A stretch of DNA of 34,299 nucleotides from assembly GCA_011390515.1 (NCBI GenBank), contig JAABSJ010000043.1, positions 1-34,299 on the forward strand, written 5' to 3'. Source of the stretch: Oscillatoria sp. Lineage in GTDB: Bacteria > Cyanobacteriota > Cyanobacteriia > Cyanobacteriales > Laspinemataceae. The position numbers and the translations under genes are program-made. How positions within the stretch are numbered: position 1 is the first letter of the stretch; every line of letters starts with the position of its first letter. Below, in pieces: positions 8,677 through 15,145 of this stretch. The notes beneath the pieces are model-generated. The model had not been told where the DNA came from. It searched no databases and saw nothing but the letters and a program-made list of their open reading frames with translations.

Positions 8677-8732
8677 CACAGGACTCCTGTGATCCAGCCG
8701 CAGCAAGAGAAGGAGCGCACGATGGTGTGCGC
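8677..8732. terminator. Possible bidirectional terminator hairpins between convergent kaiB-like and ccmK4
   Basis: Two small dyads lie in the 128-bp gap between convergent genes: CACAGGACTCCTGTG (8677-8691, 7+1+7) and GCGCAC-GATGGT-GTGCGC (8715-8732). Their placement suits transcript ends from both sides, but neither has a T run, so the termination role is inferred from position alone. Confidence 0.35.
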
Positions 8733-8764
8733 CCTACTTCTGGGGACTCCTCCCTCATCTGTGC

Positions 8765-9127
8765 TTAGAGTGGCGGTGCACCATTTCCCCGAGGCAGTCT
8801 CATCCCTTCTGTTGCTTGCCGGTATTGTTCCACACTATCGGAATAGTCGATCGGCAGCACCGATGCCACGTTTTCGTGGGGACGGGGAATAATTACCCAA
8901 GTTTCTAAGGTCGCCCCAAATGTATGCTCTACGGCATCAATTCCGGCCTCCATTGCCGTTTTGACTTCCGAGACATCCCCCCGAATCATCACGGTGAAGC
9001 GCGCGCTTCCGGCTCTAATATATCCGACTAAGGTGACGCGACCTGCTTTCACCATCGCGTCTGCTGCTGCTAAAATTCCTGGAAACCCCTTGGTTTCAAG
9101 TGCTCCAACTGCTTGCTGTGATGGCAT
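8765..9127 (-). CDS. ccmK4: Carboxysome shell hexamer protein CcmK4
   Basis: A BMC-domain protein forming hexameric facets of the beta-carboxysome shell, with a central pore thought to pass bicarbonate and sugar phosphates. The 120 residues begin MPSQQAVGALETKGFPGILA and contain VGYIRAGSARFTVMIRGDV, which matches CcmK4 better than CcmK1/2. WVIIPRPHENVASVLPI follows, then a C-terminal tail of about 20 residues. It is the second gene of a pair with ccmK3 (122-bp gap). Such ccmK3-ccmK4 pairs are known to lie apart from the main ccm operon, and CcmK3 and CcmK4 are reported to form mixed hexamers. The start is supported by GAGG-type sequence just upstream. Confidence 0.93.
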   Translation of the reverse strand: MPSQQAVGALETKGFPGILAAADAMVKAGRVTLVGYIRAGSARFTVMIRGDVSEVKTAMEAGIDAVEHTFGATLETWVIIPRPHENVASVLPIDYSDSVEQYRQATEGMRLPRGNGAPPL

Positions 9128-9249
9128 CCTCTAATTTCCTCAATCAAAACTGTAAAACTCCCAAACCCAATTTTACGCAGCTTGTTGACACATTTAGTCT
9201 TGAGATGCGGATTATTTTATAATTTTCGGGTCCGGAGTAGGGGCAGGAA

Positions 9250-9555
9250 TCATCGCCACTGTTCTACTGCATCGGTGTAGGCGATCGACATGACATCGAC
9301 GACATTGTTGGTGGGGTTGGCAATAATATAATGGGTGACGACCACACCCCCAAAGGTATTCTCTCCAGCGGCAATTCCTGCCGCCATAGCGGTTTCCACT
9401 TCAGAAACGGGTCCGCGAATGGCCACCATAAACTCGGCTCTTTCCGCTAAATCATAATGCACAAGGGTGACTCGGGCGGCTTTAACCATCGCATCAGCAG
9501 CGGCAAGCACAGCCGGAAACCCTAAGGTTTGAATTACTCCAACAGCAGCAGGCAT
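9250..9555 (-). CDS. ccmK3: Carboxysome shell hexamer protein CcmK3
   Basis: A BMC-domain shell protein of 101 residues, starting MPAAVGVIQTLGFPAVLAAA with the K3-type segment VTLVHYDLAERAEFMVAIRG and ending HYIIANPTNNVVDVMSIAYT. It transcribes toward ccmK4 and is probably cotranscribed with it. A strong Shine-Dalgarno (AGGAG) lies about 12 bases before the ATG. CcmK3 is not thought to form homohexamers efficiently and is regarded as a modifier of CcmK4 hexamers, so the pair probably tunes facet permeability. Assignment to K3 rests on recognised sequence and on gene order. Confidence 0.9.
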   Translation of the reverse strand: MPAAVGVIQTLGFPAVLAAADAMVKAARVTLVHYDLAERAEFMVAIRGPVSEVETAMAAGIAAGENTFGGVVVTHYIIANPTNNVVDVMSIAYTDAVEQWR

Positions 9556-9657
9556 TCTCGCTCTGTCTCCTCGAACGATAAAAGGTATGCCTTAATTGTA
9601 GGGGGTTTTTAGCCCGTTTTTACCGCTAACAGAACTTACACAAATTTTGAGAATCAA

Positions 9658-9703
9658 CCCTCTTCTGTAGAGGCGATTCGCGAATCGCCTCTACAGAAGA
9701 GGG
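9658..9703. repeat. 46-bp perfect palindrome upstream of ccmK3
   Basis: Two 23-base arms meet with no loop at 9680/9681, and the centre reads GGCGATTCGCGAATCGCC. It is a variant of the GTAGGGGCG...CGCCCCTAC family with a GTAGAGGCG arm. It lies about 100 bp upstream of the ccmK3 start codon and also downstream of the nearest cupin gene. The 307-bp gap around it contains no gene other than the start of the duplicated cupin segment. Confidence 0.9.
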
Positions 9704-9769
9704 CTTAATGTTAAAGATTGGGTAAATCCTGTCTAAGTGCCGATCGCCCGATGGGAGAATCCGGTGTCT

Positions 9770-9825
9770 AAAAACCCGCACACTAAAGGGTGGGGCTACA
9801 CTAACAAAGCCCGCCTGCGCGGGCT
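9770..9825. repeat. Dispersed repeat with dyads, copy 1
   Basis: The block AAACCCGCACAC-TAAAGGGTGGGGCT ends in the hairpin AGCCCGC-CTGC-GCGGGCT (9808-9825). It lies just downstream of the cupin stop and could act as its transcript end. Related copies are at 10477-10533 and 19231-19288. Confidence 0.7.
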
Positions 9826-9862
9826 GCGAGAGAAAATCGACTTTTAACAACCGGATTTGGTT

Positions 9863-10207
9863 TTAGCTGGCTTTGGGATTTTCAGAAAAAGTCAGCAAAA
9901 AGGCTAAATTTTCTTCCGCTTTTAAAGCATGAGGGGCGCTACCGGGCATGAACACAAAAACACCGGGTTCTAGGATGATTTCTTCCCCCTCTAAGGTGAG
10001 GATGCCTCGCCCTTCAATCACATTAACGGTGGCATTACGGGGGGCGGTATGTTCAGAAATATCAGTATCAGCAGCTAGACAAAATAAGGTATATTGACAG
10101 ACTTTATCTTGTAAAACCACTTTGCTCAAAACTCCATCGGCGGGATATTCAATCAGGGTTTTTAATGGGGTTGTAAACGGTGCGTTATTAGGGGCGATCG
10201 CAGTCAT
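9863..10207 (-). CDS. Small single-domain cupin protein, copy 1
   Basis: A 114-residue cupin (double-stranded beta-helix) protein of unknown substrate. Cupin motif 1 is visible as ISEHTAPRNATVNVIEGRG (about 50-68) and motif 2 as PGVFVFMPGSAPHALKAEEN (about 81-100). His of EHTAP, the Glu of VIEG and His of APHAL are the likely metal ligands. The start was placed at MTAIAPNN (ATG at 10205-10207) because AGGAG lies about 10 bases upstream; a longer in-frame start at 10249 reads through the Shine-Dalgarno. A 90-percent identical paralogue lies next to it on the same strand. This copy keeps the APHAL motif typical of this small-cupin type. No signal peptide is seen, so it is probably cytoplasmic. 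Confidence 0.85.
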   Translation of the reverse strand: MTAIAPNNAPFTTPLKTLIEYPADGVLSKVVLQDKVCQYTLFCLAADTDISEHTAPRNATVNVIEGRGILTLEGEEIILEPGVFVFMPGSAPHALKAEENLAFLLTFSENPKAS

Positions 10208-10476
10208 TGTTATCGGTCTCCTTTTGGTGTGCCATCCCCTTGCATTCAAGGGTCGGTGTCTCTATTTTACCAAGCAATCTATGAACTGGGGCGATTCCCT
10301 GGAATTGTCCTGGTTTTGGCGGGACTATAGCCAGCCTAAATCATTTTGACAATGGCTCCAATCTCGATCACCTGGGAGTAGGAGGAGCAATTGTAGGGTG
10401 AGCACTGCCCACCGTACAACTCTACATTTAGCGCTTAATGTTAAAGATTGGATAAATCCTGTCTAAGTTTTTAAAA

Positions 10477-10533
10477 TAAAAACCCGCACCCTAAAGGGTG
10501 GGGCTACGCAGACGAAGCCAGCGGGCGCGGGCT
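10477..10533. repeat. Dispersed repeat with dyads, copy 2
   Basis: Contains CACCCTAAAGGGTG (hairpin) followed by ACGAAGCCAGCGGGCGCGGGCT, the latter shared with the copy at 19231-19288. It sits in the same place relative to the cupin stop as copy 1, so it was duplicated with the gene. Confidence 0.7.
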
Positions 10534-10570
10534 GCGAGAGAAAATCGACTTTTTACAACCGGATTTGGTT

Positions 10571-10915
10571 TTAGCTGGCTTTGGGATTTTCAGAAAAAGT
10601 CAGCAAAAAGGCTAAATTTTCTTCCGCTTTTAAAGCATGACGGGTGCTACCGGGCATGAAGGCGAAAACACCGGGTTCTAGGATGATTTCTTCCCCCTCT
10701 AAGGTGAGGATGCCTCGCCCTTCAATCACATTGACTGTGGCATTGCGTGGGGCGGTATGTTCAGAAATATCCTTGTCGGCAGCTAGGCAAATTAAGATAT
10801 ATTGACAGGCTTTATCTTGCAAGACGACTTGACGCAGAACTCCATCGGCGGGATATTCAATCAGGGTTTTTAAGTGGGTGGTAAAAGTTGCATTATTAGG
10901 GGCGATCGCAGTCAT
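10571..10915 (-). CDS. Small single-domain cupin protein, copy 2
   Basis: A 114-residue paralogue of the neighbouring cupin, differing at 11 positions by direct comparison. Eight changes fall in the first 50 residues and three around motif 2. The block from ISEHTAP to ILEPGVF is identical, so motif 1 and its ligands are intact. In motif 2 the APH of copy 1 has become TRH (MPGSTRHAL), which keeps the His but alters its two preceding residues. The start at 10915 is supported by the same AGGAG Shine-Dalgarno. It is probably a recent duplicate in the process of diverging. Function unknown. Confidence 0.85.
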   Translation of the reverse strand: MTAIAPNNATFTTHLKTLIEYPADGVLRQVVLQDKACQYILICLAADKDISEHTAPRNATVNVIEGRGILTLEGEEIILEPGVFAFMPGSTRHALKAEENLAFLLTFSENPKAS

Positions 10916-11092
10916 TTTTATCGGTCTCCTTTTGGTGTTCCAGCCCCTTGAATTTAAGGGGCTGTCCTTTAAGTTTAGCAAGAAATCCATGAACTTGGGC
11001 GGTTCCCTGGAATTGTCCTGGTTTTGGAGGGAATATTATCCCGCCTAGGACTGAGGAAAGGAGGGTTTTTAATTGAAATTAGACTTCAATCT

Positions 11093-11869
11093 TTATTGAG
11101 CGATCGCACAAATGGCGATGTAGCCTAATTCCTTTTGATAGTTGAGATAGGTCCGGCGCATTTCTAACACCCGTTCTCGTAATGGCGCATTGGTTAAAAT
11201 ATTTTTAGCAATGCGAATGGTCCCCCCCACTCCTTCATCCCGAATCAGTTGTTTCAGGTTCAATAATTCCATGCCTCCACTGTGGGTTTGCTGCACTTGT
11301 AATCCCGCTTGTGCATAAAGCTCTGTCCAATGATTGAGGGAAAGGGGCGCTGAATTGACCCGGATGACTTTAGCTAAGACTTTATGAATCTCTTCTTCTT
11401 TGTCCAGAACCAGCATTTCTTGGGAGAGAAATTTGCCTCCGGGTTTGAGTTTCTTGCGAATCGATTCTACCACTTTGGTTTTTCCCGGGAGGGATTGCAT
11501 GGTTAAAATCGCTTCGGCTAAAACATAATCAAATTCTCCGGGAATCTCCTCCAAACGAAAGATATCCCCTTCGATGATTTCGATTTGAGATGCCAATCCG
11601 GCATCGCGAATATTTTGGCGCGATCGCTCAACACTTTGGGGATTTTTTTCCACCCCAACTACGCGCACTCCAAACCGTTGAGCAATGGCGATCGCACTCT
11701 CCCCAAAACTGGAAGCTAACTCCAACACCGTTTCCCCGGGTTGAAAATTGGCCCAGTTCAATAACTGCTCAGTTGCCGCAATTCCTCCGGGTCTGAGCAC
11801 TGTTTTCCCCGCTGCGGCTAAAATTTGATGTCCTGGGGCTGTTTTAAAATTTAAAGGGACCGTTGTCAT
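11093..11869 (-). CDS. Class I SAM-dependent methyltransferase
   Basis: A 258-residue Rossmann-fold methyltransferase; the substrate cannot be told. Motif I is VLELASSFGESA (about 48-59), a variant of the usual D/E-x-G-x-G-x-G in which the first glycines are replaced by Ala-Ser-Ser. The acidic residue after strand 2 is present in VVGVEKNP (about 70-77), and motif II/III-like segments are IEIIEGDIF and FDYVLAEAIL, followed by LKPGGKFLSQEML. The ATG is preceded by AGGAAA about 12 bases upstream. A 102-residue conserved-looking gene ends 37 bp upstream on the same strand, suggesting a two-gene operon. No membrane segment. Confidence 0.85.
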   Translation of the reverse strand: MTTVPLNFKTAPGHQILAAAGKTVLRPGGIAATEQLLNWANFQPGETVLELASSFGESAIAIAQRFGVRVVGVEKNPQSVERSRQNIRDAGLASQIEIIEGDIFRLEEIPGEFDYVLAEAILTMQSLPGKTKVVESIRKKLKPGGKFLSQEMLVLDKEEEIHKVLAKVIRVNSAPLSLNHWTELYAQAGLQVQQTHSGGMELLNLKQLIRDEGVGGTIRIAKNILTNAPLRERVLEMRRTYLNYQKELGYIAICAIAQ

Positions 11870-11906
11870 GAGATAAATTTCCTAATTTTTGATGCCAAAA
11901 CGGGAT

Positions 11907-12215
11907 TTACATCCCGGAAGTTTTTGTTAAAAATTCTACCCGGGGCAGCAAAGGGTCTTGAACGAGACCAATTCCTGTAAACCCCCACCGATTCAGTATA
12001 GCGCCTAGCTGAGAACCCGGTATGGATTCGATCGCCACTCGGTCCTTGAGGTCCGGGGCATATTTATTCATATAGGTTAAGGCATCAAAATGTTCGCGAA
12101 ACAGCAGCAAATATCCTGAATCTGCTGGTTTGTCTGGATTATTTTCCCGAGGATGGGCGGCGATATAGCTGCCGTCAATTTTGGAGCGAATTAAATAATG
12201 AATTTGCGAGTACAT
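11907..12215 (-). CDS. Small conserved-looking protein of unknown function
   Basis: A 102-residue soluble protein with no family I can name. It begins MYSQIHYLIRSKIDGSYIAA and contains LLLFREHFDALTYMNKYAPD, then GAILNRWGFTGIGLVQDPLL. The composition is ordinary for a globular protein with alternating strands and helices, and there is no signal peptide or cysteine pair. It lies 37 bp upstream of the methyltransferase and is probably cotranscribed with it. A MITE-like element lies 50 bp upstream of its start and could affect its promoter. Confidence 0.7.
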   Translation of the reverse strand: MYSQIHYLIRSKIDGSYIAAHPRENNPDKPADSGYLLLFREHFDALTYMNKYAPDLKDRVAIESIPGSQLGAILNRWGFTGIGLVQDPLLPRVEFLTKTSGM

Positions 12216-12264
12216 ACTTATCTAAACTGTTTGGAGTAAATGGGATAAAACGGGTGCATCCGGA

Positions 12265-12454
12265 CTAGCCCTGTTAAGGTGGTAAATTTGATGACGAAAC
12301 ATCGTTATTTCTTGGACAGGCGCTTCGAGAAGCGCCCCTACAAAAGGTAAATTTGATGACGAAACATCATTGTTTCTTGTAGGGGCGCTTCGAGAAGCGC
12401 CCCAGGGGCGCAAGCATTGCGCCCCTACGAATTAATACAGATTGACAGGGCTAG
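12265..12454. mobile_element. MITE-like element with 10-bp terminal inverted repeats and 10-bp flanking direct repeats
   Basis: The 190-bp segment begins CTAGCCCTGT and ends ACAGGGCTAG, a perfect 10-bp inverted pair. Immediately outside both ends is the identical 10-mer TGCATCCGGA (12255-12264 and 12455-12464), as expected of a target-site duplication. Inside are two copies of a 65-bp unit (12281-12345 and 12346-12410), each holding GGTAAATTTGATGACGAAAC and the hairpin GGCGCTTCGAGAAGCGCC, plus one GGGGCGCAAGCATTGCGCCCC hairpin. No transposase is encoded; a 63-codon frame across it is repeat-derived. Confidence 0.65.
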
Positions 12455-12464
12455 TGCATCCGGA

Positions 12465-12519
12465 CCCTCATCCCCCAACCCCTTCTCCCATTTTGGGAGA
12501 AGGGGTTGGGGGATGAGGG
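12465..12519. repeat. 55-bp hairpin with perfect 26-bp arms
   Basis: Arms 12465-12490 and 12494-12519 are perfectly complementary around a TTT loop; each contains CCCCTTCTCCCA or its complement. It is the same family as the pair at 8054-8147. It lies 9 bp beyond the stop codon of the ABC permease on the minus strand, so it may end or stabilise that transcript. Confidence 0.88.
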
Positions 12520-12528
12520 CATTGGCGT

Positions 12529-13590
12529 TTATTTGAGATTCGCCAACTTAATGCGCGGGTCAATGGATTTTAGGAGCAAATCCGCTAATAAGTTGCCGAT
12601 AATTAACATCACGGCCCCCATCATCAAACTAACCATGACCAGATAAATATCTTGACTTCTGACTGCATCTAAAATTAACCGTCCCAAACCGGGCCAGTTA
12701 AAGAAGAATTCCGCAATAAATGCGCCACTGAGTAAACCGGCAAATTCAAAGCCCAAAATCGTGATTAAGGGATTGATAGCATTTCTCAGGGCGTGAACGT
12801 AAATCACGCGATTTTCTGGCAATCCTTTAGCGCGGGCGGTTTGAATGTAGTCTTGACGCAGGACATCTAATAATTCGCCCCGGGTAATCCGTTGCAACCC
12901 GGCGAAACTGGTAATTGAGAGGGCGAGGGTGGGTAAAATCATGTGCCAAGCAATATCCAGAATTTTGCCAAAGGGGGTGAGTTCATTGTGGAAAATACTG
13001 GTCATGCCACCAACAGGAAAGAGGGGAGAAAGTCTCTGGGCTAAAAACAGGAATAACAAGGCGGTAATGAAGCTAGGAAACCCTTGTCCCATGTAACTGA
13101 GGGTGCGTAATAACTTGTCAAGGGTGGTATTTTGTCGAACCGCGCTGATAATCCCCAGAGGAATGGCGATCGCCCAAGTCAGGATTAAGGAAGAAAAGGA
13201 CAACAGCAGGGTATTGGGGATGCGTTCCCATAATAATTCGGTGACTGGGCGGTGATATTTGAAACTATACCCAAAATCCCCTTGGGTGATAATTTGGGTC
13301 AGCCAGCGGAAATACTGCTCAATGGGAGGGCGATTAAGACCGAATCTAGCGGTTAAAGCATCTAAGGTTTCCGGGGAAATTTGGGGATTTTGCCGCCAGG
13401 TATCTAAGTAATCCCCTGGGGCAAGTTGAATAATGGAAAAACTCAGCGCAGAGGCTAGTAATAGGGTTAATAAGGCTTGTAATAAGCGCTTAACTACATA
13501 AAAAAAAGTCTCGCTGGTGAAGGCGTTAGTCAGGCTGTTTTTTGCCGAGTCTAGGCGTTGGCGACTGGAGGGAGATTTAGTAGTAGCCAT
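12529..13590 (-). CDS. ABC transporter permease, oligopeptide/dipeptide (DppB/OppB) type
   Basis: An inner-membrane permease subunit of a peptide/nickel-type ABC importer. The 353 residues include an N-terminal extension of about 30 residues, then the family start VVKRLLQALLTLLLASALSF (first membrane helix), a conserved periplasmic segment ending TQGDFGYSFKYHRPVTELL, and five further hydrophobic helices. The EAA-type loop that contacts the ATPase is ARAKGLPENRVIYVHALRNA. IDPRIKL near the end is typical of the family. No partner permease, binding protein or ATPase gene is adjacent, so the other subunits must be encoded elsewhere. Substrate is unknown. It lies 127 bp downstream of apt on the same strand. 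Confidence 0.93.
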   Translation of the reverse strand: MATTKSPSSRQRLDSAKNSLTNAFTSETFFYVVKRLLQALLTLLLASALSFSIIQLAPGDYLDTWRQNPQISPETLDALTARFGLNRPPIEQYFRWLTQIITQGDFGYSFKYHRPVTELLWERIPNTLLLSFSSLILTWAIAIPLGIISAVRQNTTLDKLLRTLSYMGQGFPSFITALLFLFLAQRLSPLFPVGGMTSIFHNELTPFGKILDIAWHMILPTLALSITSFAGLQRITRGELLDVLRQDYIQTARAKGLPENRVIYVHALRNAINPLITILGFEFAGLLSGAFIAEFFFNWPGLGRLILDAVRSQDIYLVMVSLMMGAVMLIIGNLLADLLLKSIDPRIKLANLK

Positions 13591-13717
13591 AGAGTTTATT
13601 TTGATTGTCTATGATTGTTTTGTGGCTCATTCCCTATAAAGGTTGGGGTTGTTAGGCGGTGAGGGAGATCGCGAGAGACTTGGGGGGAATTAGCCCGGGA
13701 AAATTCTAATCCTCTAT

Positions 13718-14230
13718 TTAATACTCTATCAAAGTTAGAATGGGGACATTGGGGAGTCTTTGTCGTCCGTTCAAATTCTGTAATTCAATTAAAAAGCAAA
13801 AGCCAACCAATTCGGCTTGGGCTAGTTCTAAAAGTTGGACGGTTGCAACGGCAGTTCCTCCAGTGGCAATCAGGTCATCTACAATTAAGACCCGAGCACC
13901 GGGTTGGATGGCGTCCTGGTGCATGGAAAGGCGATCGCTGCCGTATTCCAACTGATACTCAATTTCGTGACAAGGGGCGGGTAATTTACCCGGTTTGCGA
14001 ACGGGGATAAACCCGATGCCGAGTTGATACGCTAAAGGGACCCCAAATAGAAACCCGCGAGACTCCATGCCGACGATGCAATCCGGTTGGAGAGGGGCGC
14101 ATTTTTCTGTCATGAGGTCCACCGCATACCGTAAACCCTGGGGGTCTCGCAGGAGGGTGGTAATATCCCGAAACAGAATGCCCGGTTTGGGAAAGTCGGA
14201 AATGTCACGAACTAGAGATTTGAGATCCAT
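13718..14230 (-). CDS. apt: Adenine phosphoribosyltransferase
   Basis: Purine salvage enzyme that condenses adenine with PRPP to give AMP. The 170 residues start [18 protein letters not shown] and include [20 protein letters not shown] and the PRPP-binding loop [14 protein letters not shown] (about 114-127), all standard for Apt. The ATG at 14228-14230 was chosen; an in-frame TTG three codons upstream is the only alternative. The length is normal. Upstream is a 915-bp divergent gap full of repeats, so its promoter must lie within the nearest 100-150 bp. Confidence 0.95.
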   Translation of the reverse strand: MDLKSLVRDISDFPKPGILFRDITTLLRDPQGLRYAVDLMTEKCAPLQPDCIVGMESRGFLFGVPLAYQLGIGFIPVRKPGKLPAPCHEIEYQLEYGSDRLSMHQDAIQPGARVLIVDDLIATGGTAVATVQLLELAQAELVGFCFLIELQNLNGRQRLPNVPILTLIEY

Positions 14231-14381
14231 AATCAGCAAGTCAAGTTGAGAAGATGATGAAAGAGTGGCTATCAGGTGGGTTCAGGCTGAAATAATCGGA
14301 GCAGAAACTGGGTTTCGGGACCAGATTGGTTACGAATTGGCAGAGATTATGTACAGAAACTCGGGGATCTGCCCGCTACTG

Positions 14382-14409
14382 TAGCGATCGCCTCTGATGG
14401 CGATCGCTA
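14382..14409. repeat. Inverted HIP1 pair
   Basis: TAGCGATCGCC and GGCGATCGCTA form a perfect 11-bp stem around a six-base loop, made of two facing HIP1 octamers. It lies about 150 bp upstream of apt. No gene is visible in 14231-14640. Confidence 0.75.
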
Positions 14410-14638
14410 GAATAAAACCGGCCAGGGTGCGATCGCGCTTTAAATCCTACCATTACCTAGGGGGACTCAGCCCGGGGTTTCGTCATCTCCGTCGCCCTAT
14501 GCAAGGGACATCCATCCCTAAATCCGGTAAAACCTGGGTTCTTTTTTGGGGTAAGGTACTGGATTGGTAGAATAAAACATTTGGGCGTTCCCTGGTGGCG
14601 GTTGCGCCTACCAGAAAGGTGAGGCAACAGGATCGTTT

Positions 14639-14671
14639 GGATCGCTATAGCAATCCTAAATGATTTATAAC
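14639..14671. repeat. Short repeat GGATCGCTATAGCAATCC..., copy 1
   Basis: GGATCGCTATAGCAATCC followed by TAAATGATTTATAAC recurs at 14929-14961 with one base changed. The second copy is preceded by TGATTTA, making a near-perfect 28-bp dyad centred on CTATAG. Confidence 0.75.
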
Positions 14672-14693
14672 TTATGTCTTCTCCCCTCTCCCC

Positions 14694-14880
14694 CTGAGCT
14701 AAGCCTGTCCTGAGCGAAGCATGTCCTGAGCTACGTCGAAGGGCCGAAGCCTGTCCTGAGCTACGCCTGCCCTGAGCGAAGTCGAAGCCTGTCCTGAGCT
14801 ACGCCTGCCCTGAGCGAAGTCGAAGCCTGTCCTGAGCTACGTCGAAGGGGGTCGAAGGGGGTCGAAGGGGGTCGAAGGGC
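14694..14880. repeat. Tandem repeats built from CTGTCCTGAGC(T/G)-type units
   Basis: Nested tandem structure. A 38-bp unit starting GAAGCCTGTCCTGAGCTACG begins at 14746, 14784 and (partial) 14822. At 14841-14880 a decamer GTCGAAGGGG is repeated four times, the last with a final C. The building block CCTGAGCGAAGTCGAAG is a dispersed repeat type seen in many environmental bacteria. Reading frames across it are repeat artefacts. Confidence 0.85.
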
Positions 14881-15028
14881 TGGGCCGCCGACGGTTGGGG
14901 GCCGCCGACGTCTTCCACAACTGATTTAGGATCGCTATAGCAATCCTAAATGATTTGTAACATTTTCATGGACCCTCGGATGTTCTGGGCCGCCGACGGT
15001 TGGGGGCCGCCGACGTCTTCCACAACTG
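14880..15028. repeat. Perfect 44-bp direct repeat flanking the second GGATCGCTATAGC copy
   Basis: The same 44 bp, beginning CTGGGCCGCCGACGGTTGGG, occurs at 14880-14923 and 14985-15028, an offset of 105 bp with no mismatch. Each copy contains GCCGCCGACG twice. The second GGATCGCTATAGC dyad (14929-14961) lies between them. The remaining DNA to 15145 is plain AT-richer leader for the next gene. Confidence 0.88.
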
Positions 15029-15145
15029 CTGCAAGGATCGCTAGATCAAAACTCAACTCTTTAGGTCAATACTAAAATCAAAGTTAGAGACAGCAACCTG
15101 GCGGTCAATTGCACTCAAGTCAGTCATCCATCAAGGCGAATTACA

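Larger units (their letters stand above)
9703..10345. repeat. Tandem duplication, copy 1 (cupin gene plus flanks)
   Basis: About 640 bp, beginning GCTTAATGTTAAAGATTG, is repeated at about 10433-11045, an offset of 730 bp on the left and 708 bp at the stop codons because of small indels. Similarity covers the 3' flank, the cupin gene, its ribosome-binding site and about 100 bp of upstream DNA including TCCCTGGAATTGTCCTGG. It therefore arose as a whole-segment duplication. Confidence 0.85.
10433..11045. repeat. Tandem duplication, copy 2 (cupin gene plus flanks)
   Basis: Second copy of the segment at 9703-10345. The short non-homologous stretch between the copies (about 10346-10432) holds an imperfect dyad near 10391-10415 (GTAGGGTG...CCACCGTAC). 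No other gene is visible in the 363-bp interval between the two cupin coding regions. Confidence 0.85.

Noticed and set aside
8668-8892. 74-codon plus-strand open frame
   Set aside because: It overlaps the 3' end of ccmK4 on the other strand and begins in small dyads; it is a shadow.
10122-10349. 75-codon plus-strand open frame across the start of cupin copy 1
   Set aside because: Antisense to the cupin gene and its leader; the opposite frame has clear homology and a Shine-Dalgarno.
12222-12413. 63-codon minus-strand open frame
   Set aside because: It lies almost wholly inside the two 65-bp repeats of the MITE-like element, and its protein repeats accordingly.
14694-14880. Possible coding repeat protein
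   Set aside because: The 38-bp and 10-bp repeat periods are not multiples of three, so any frame shifts at each unit.
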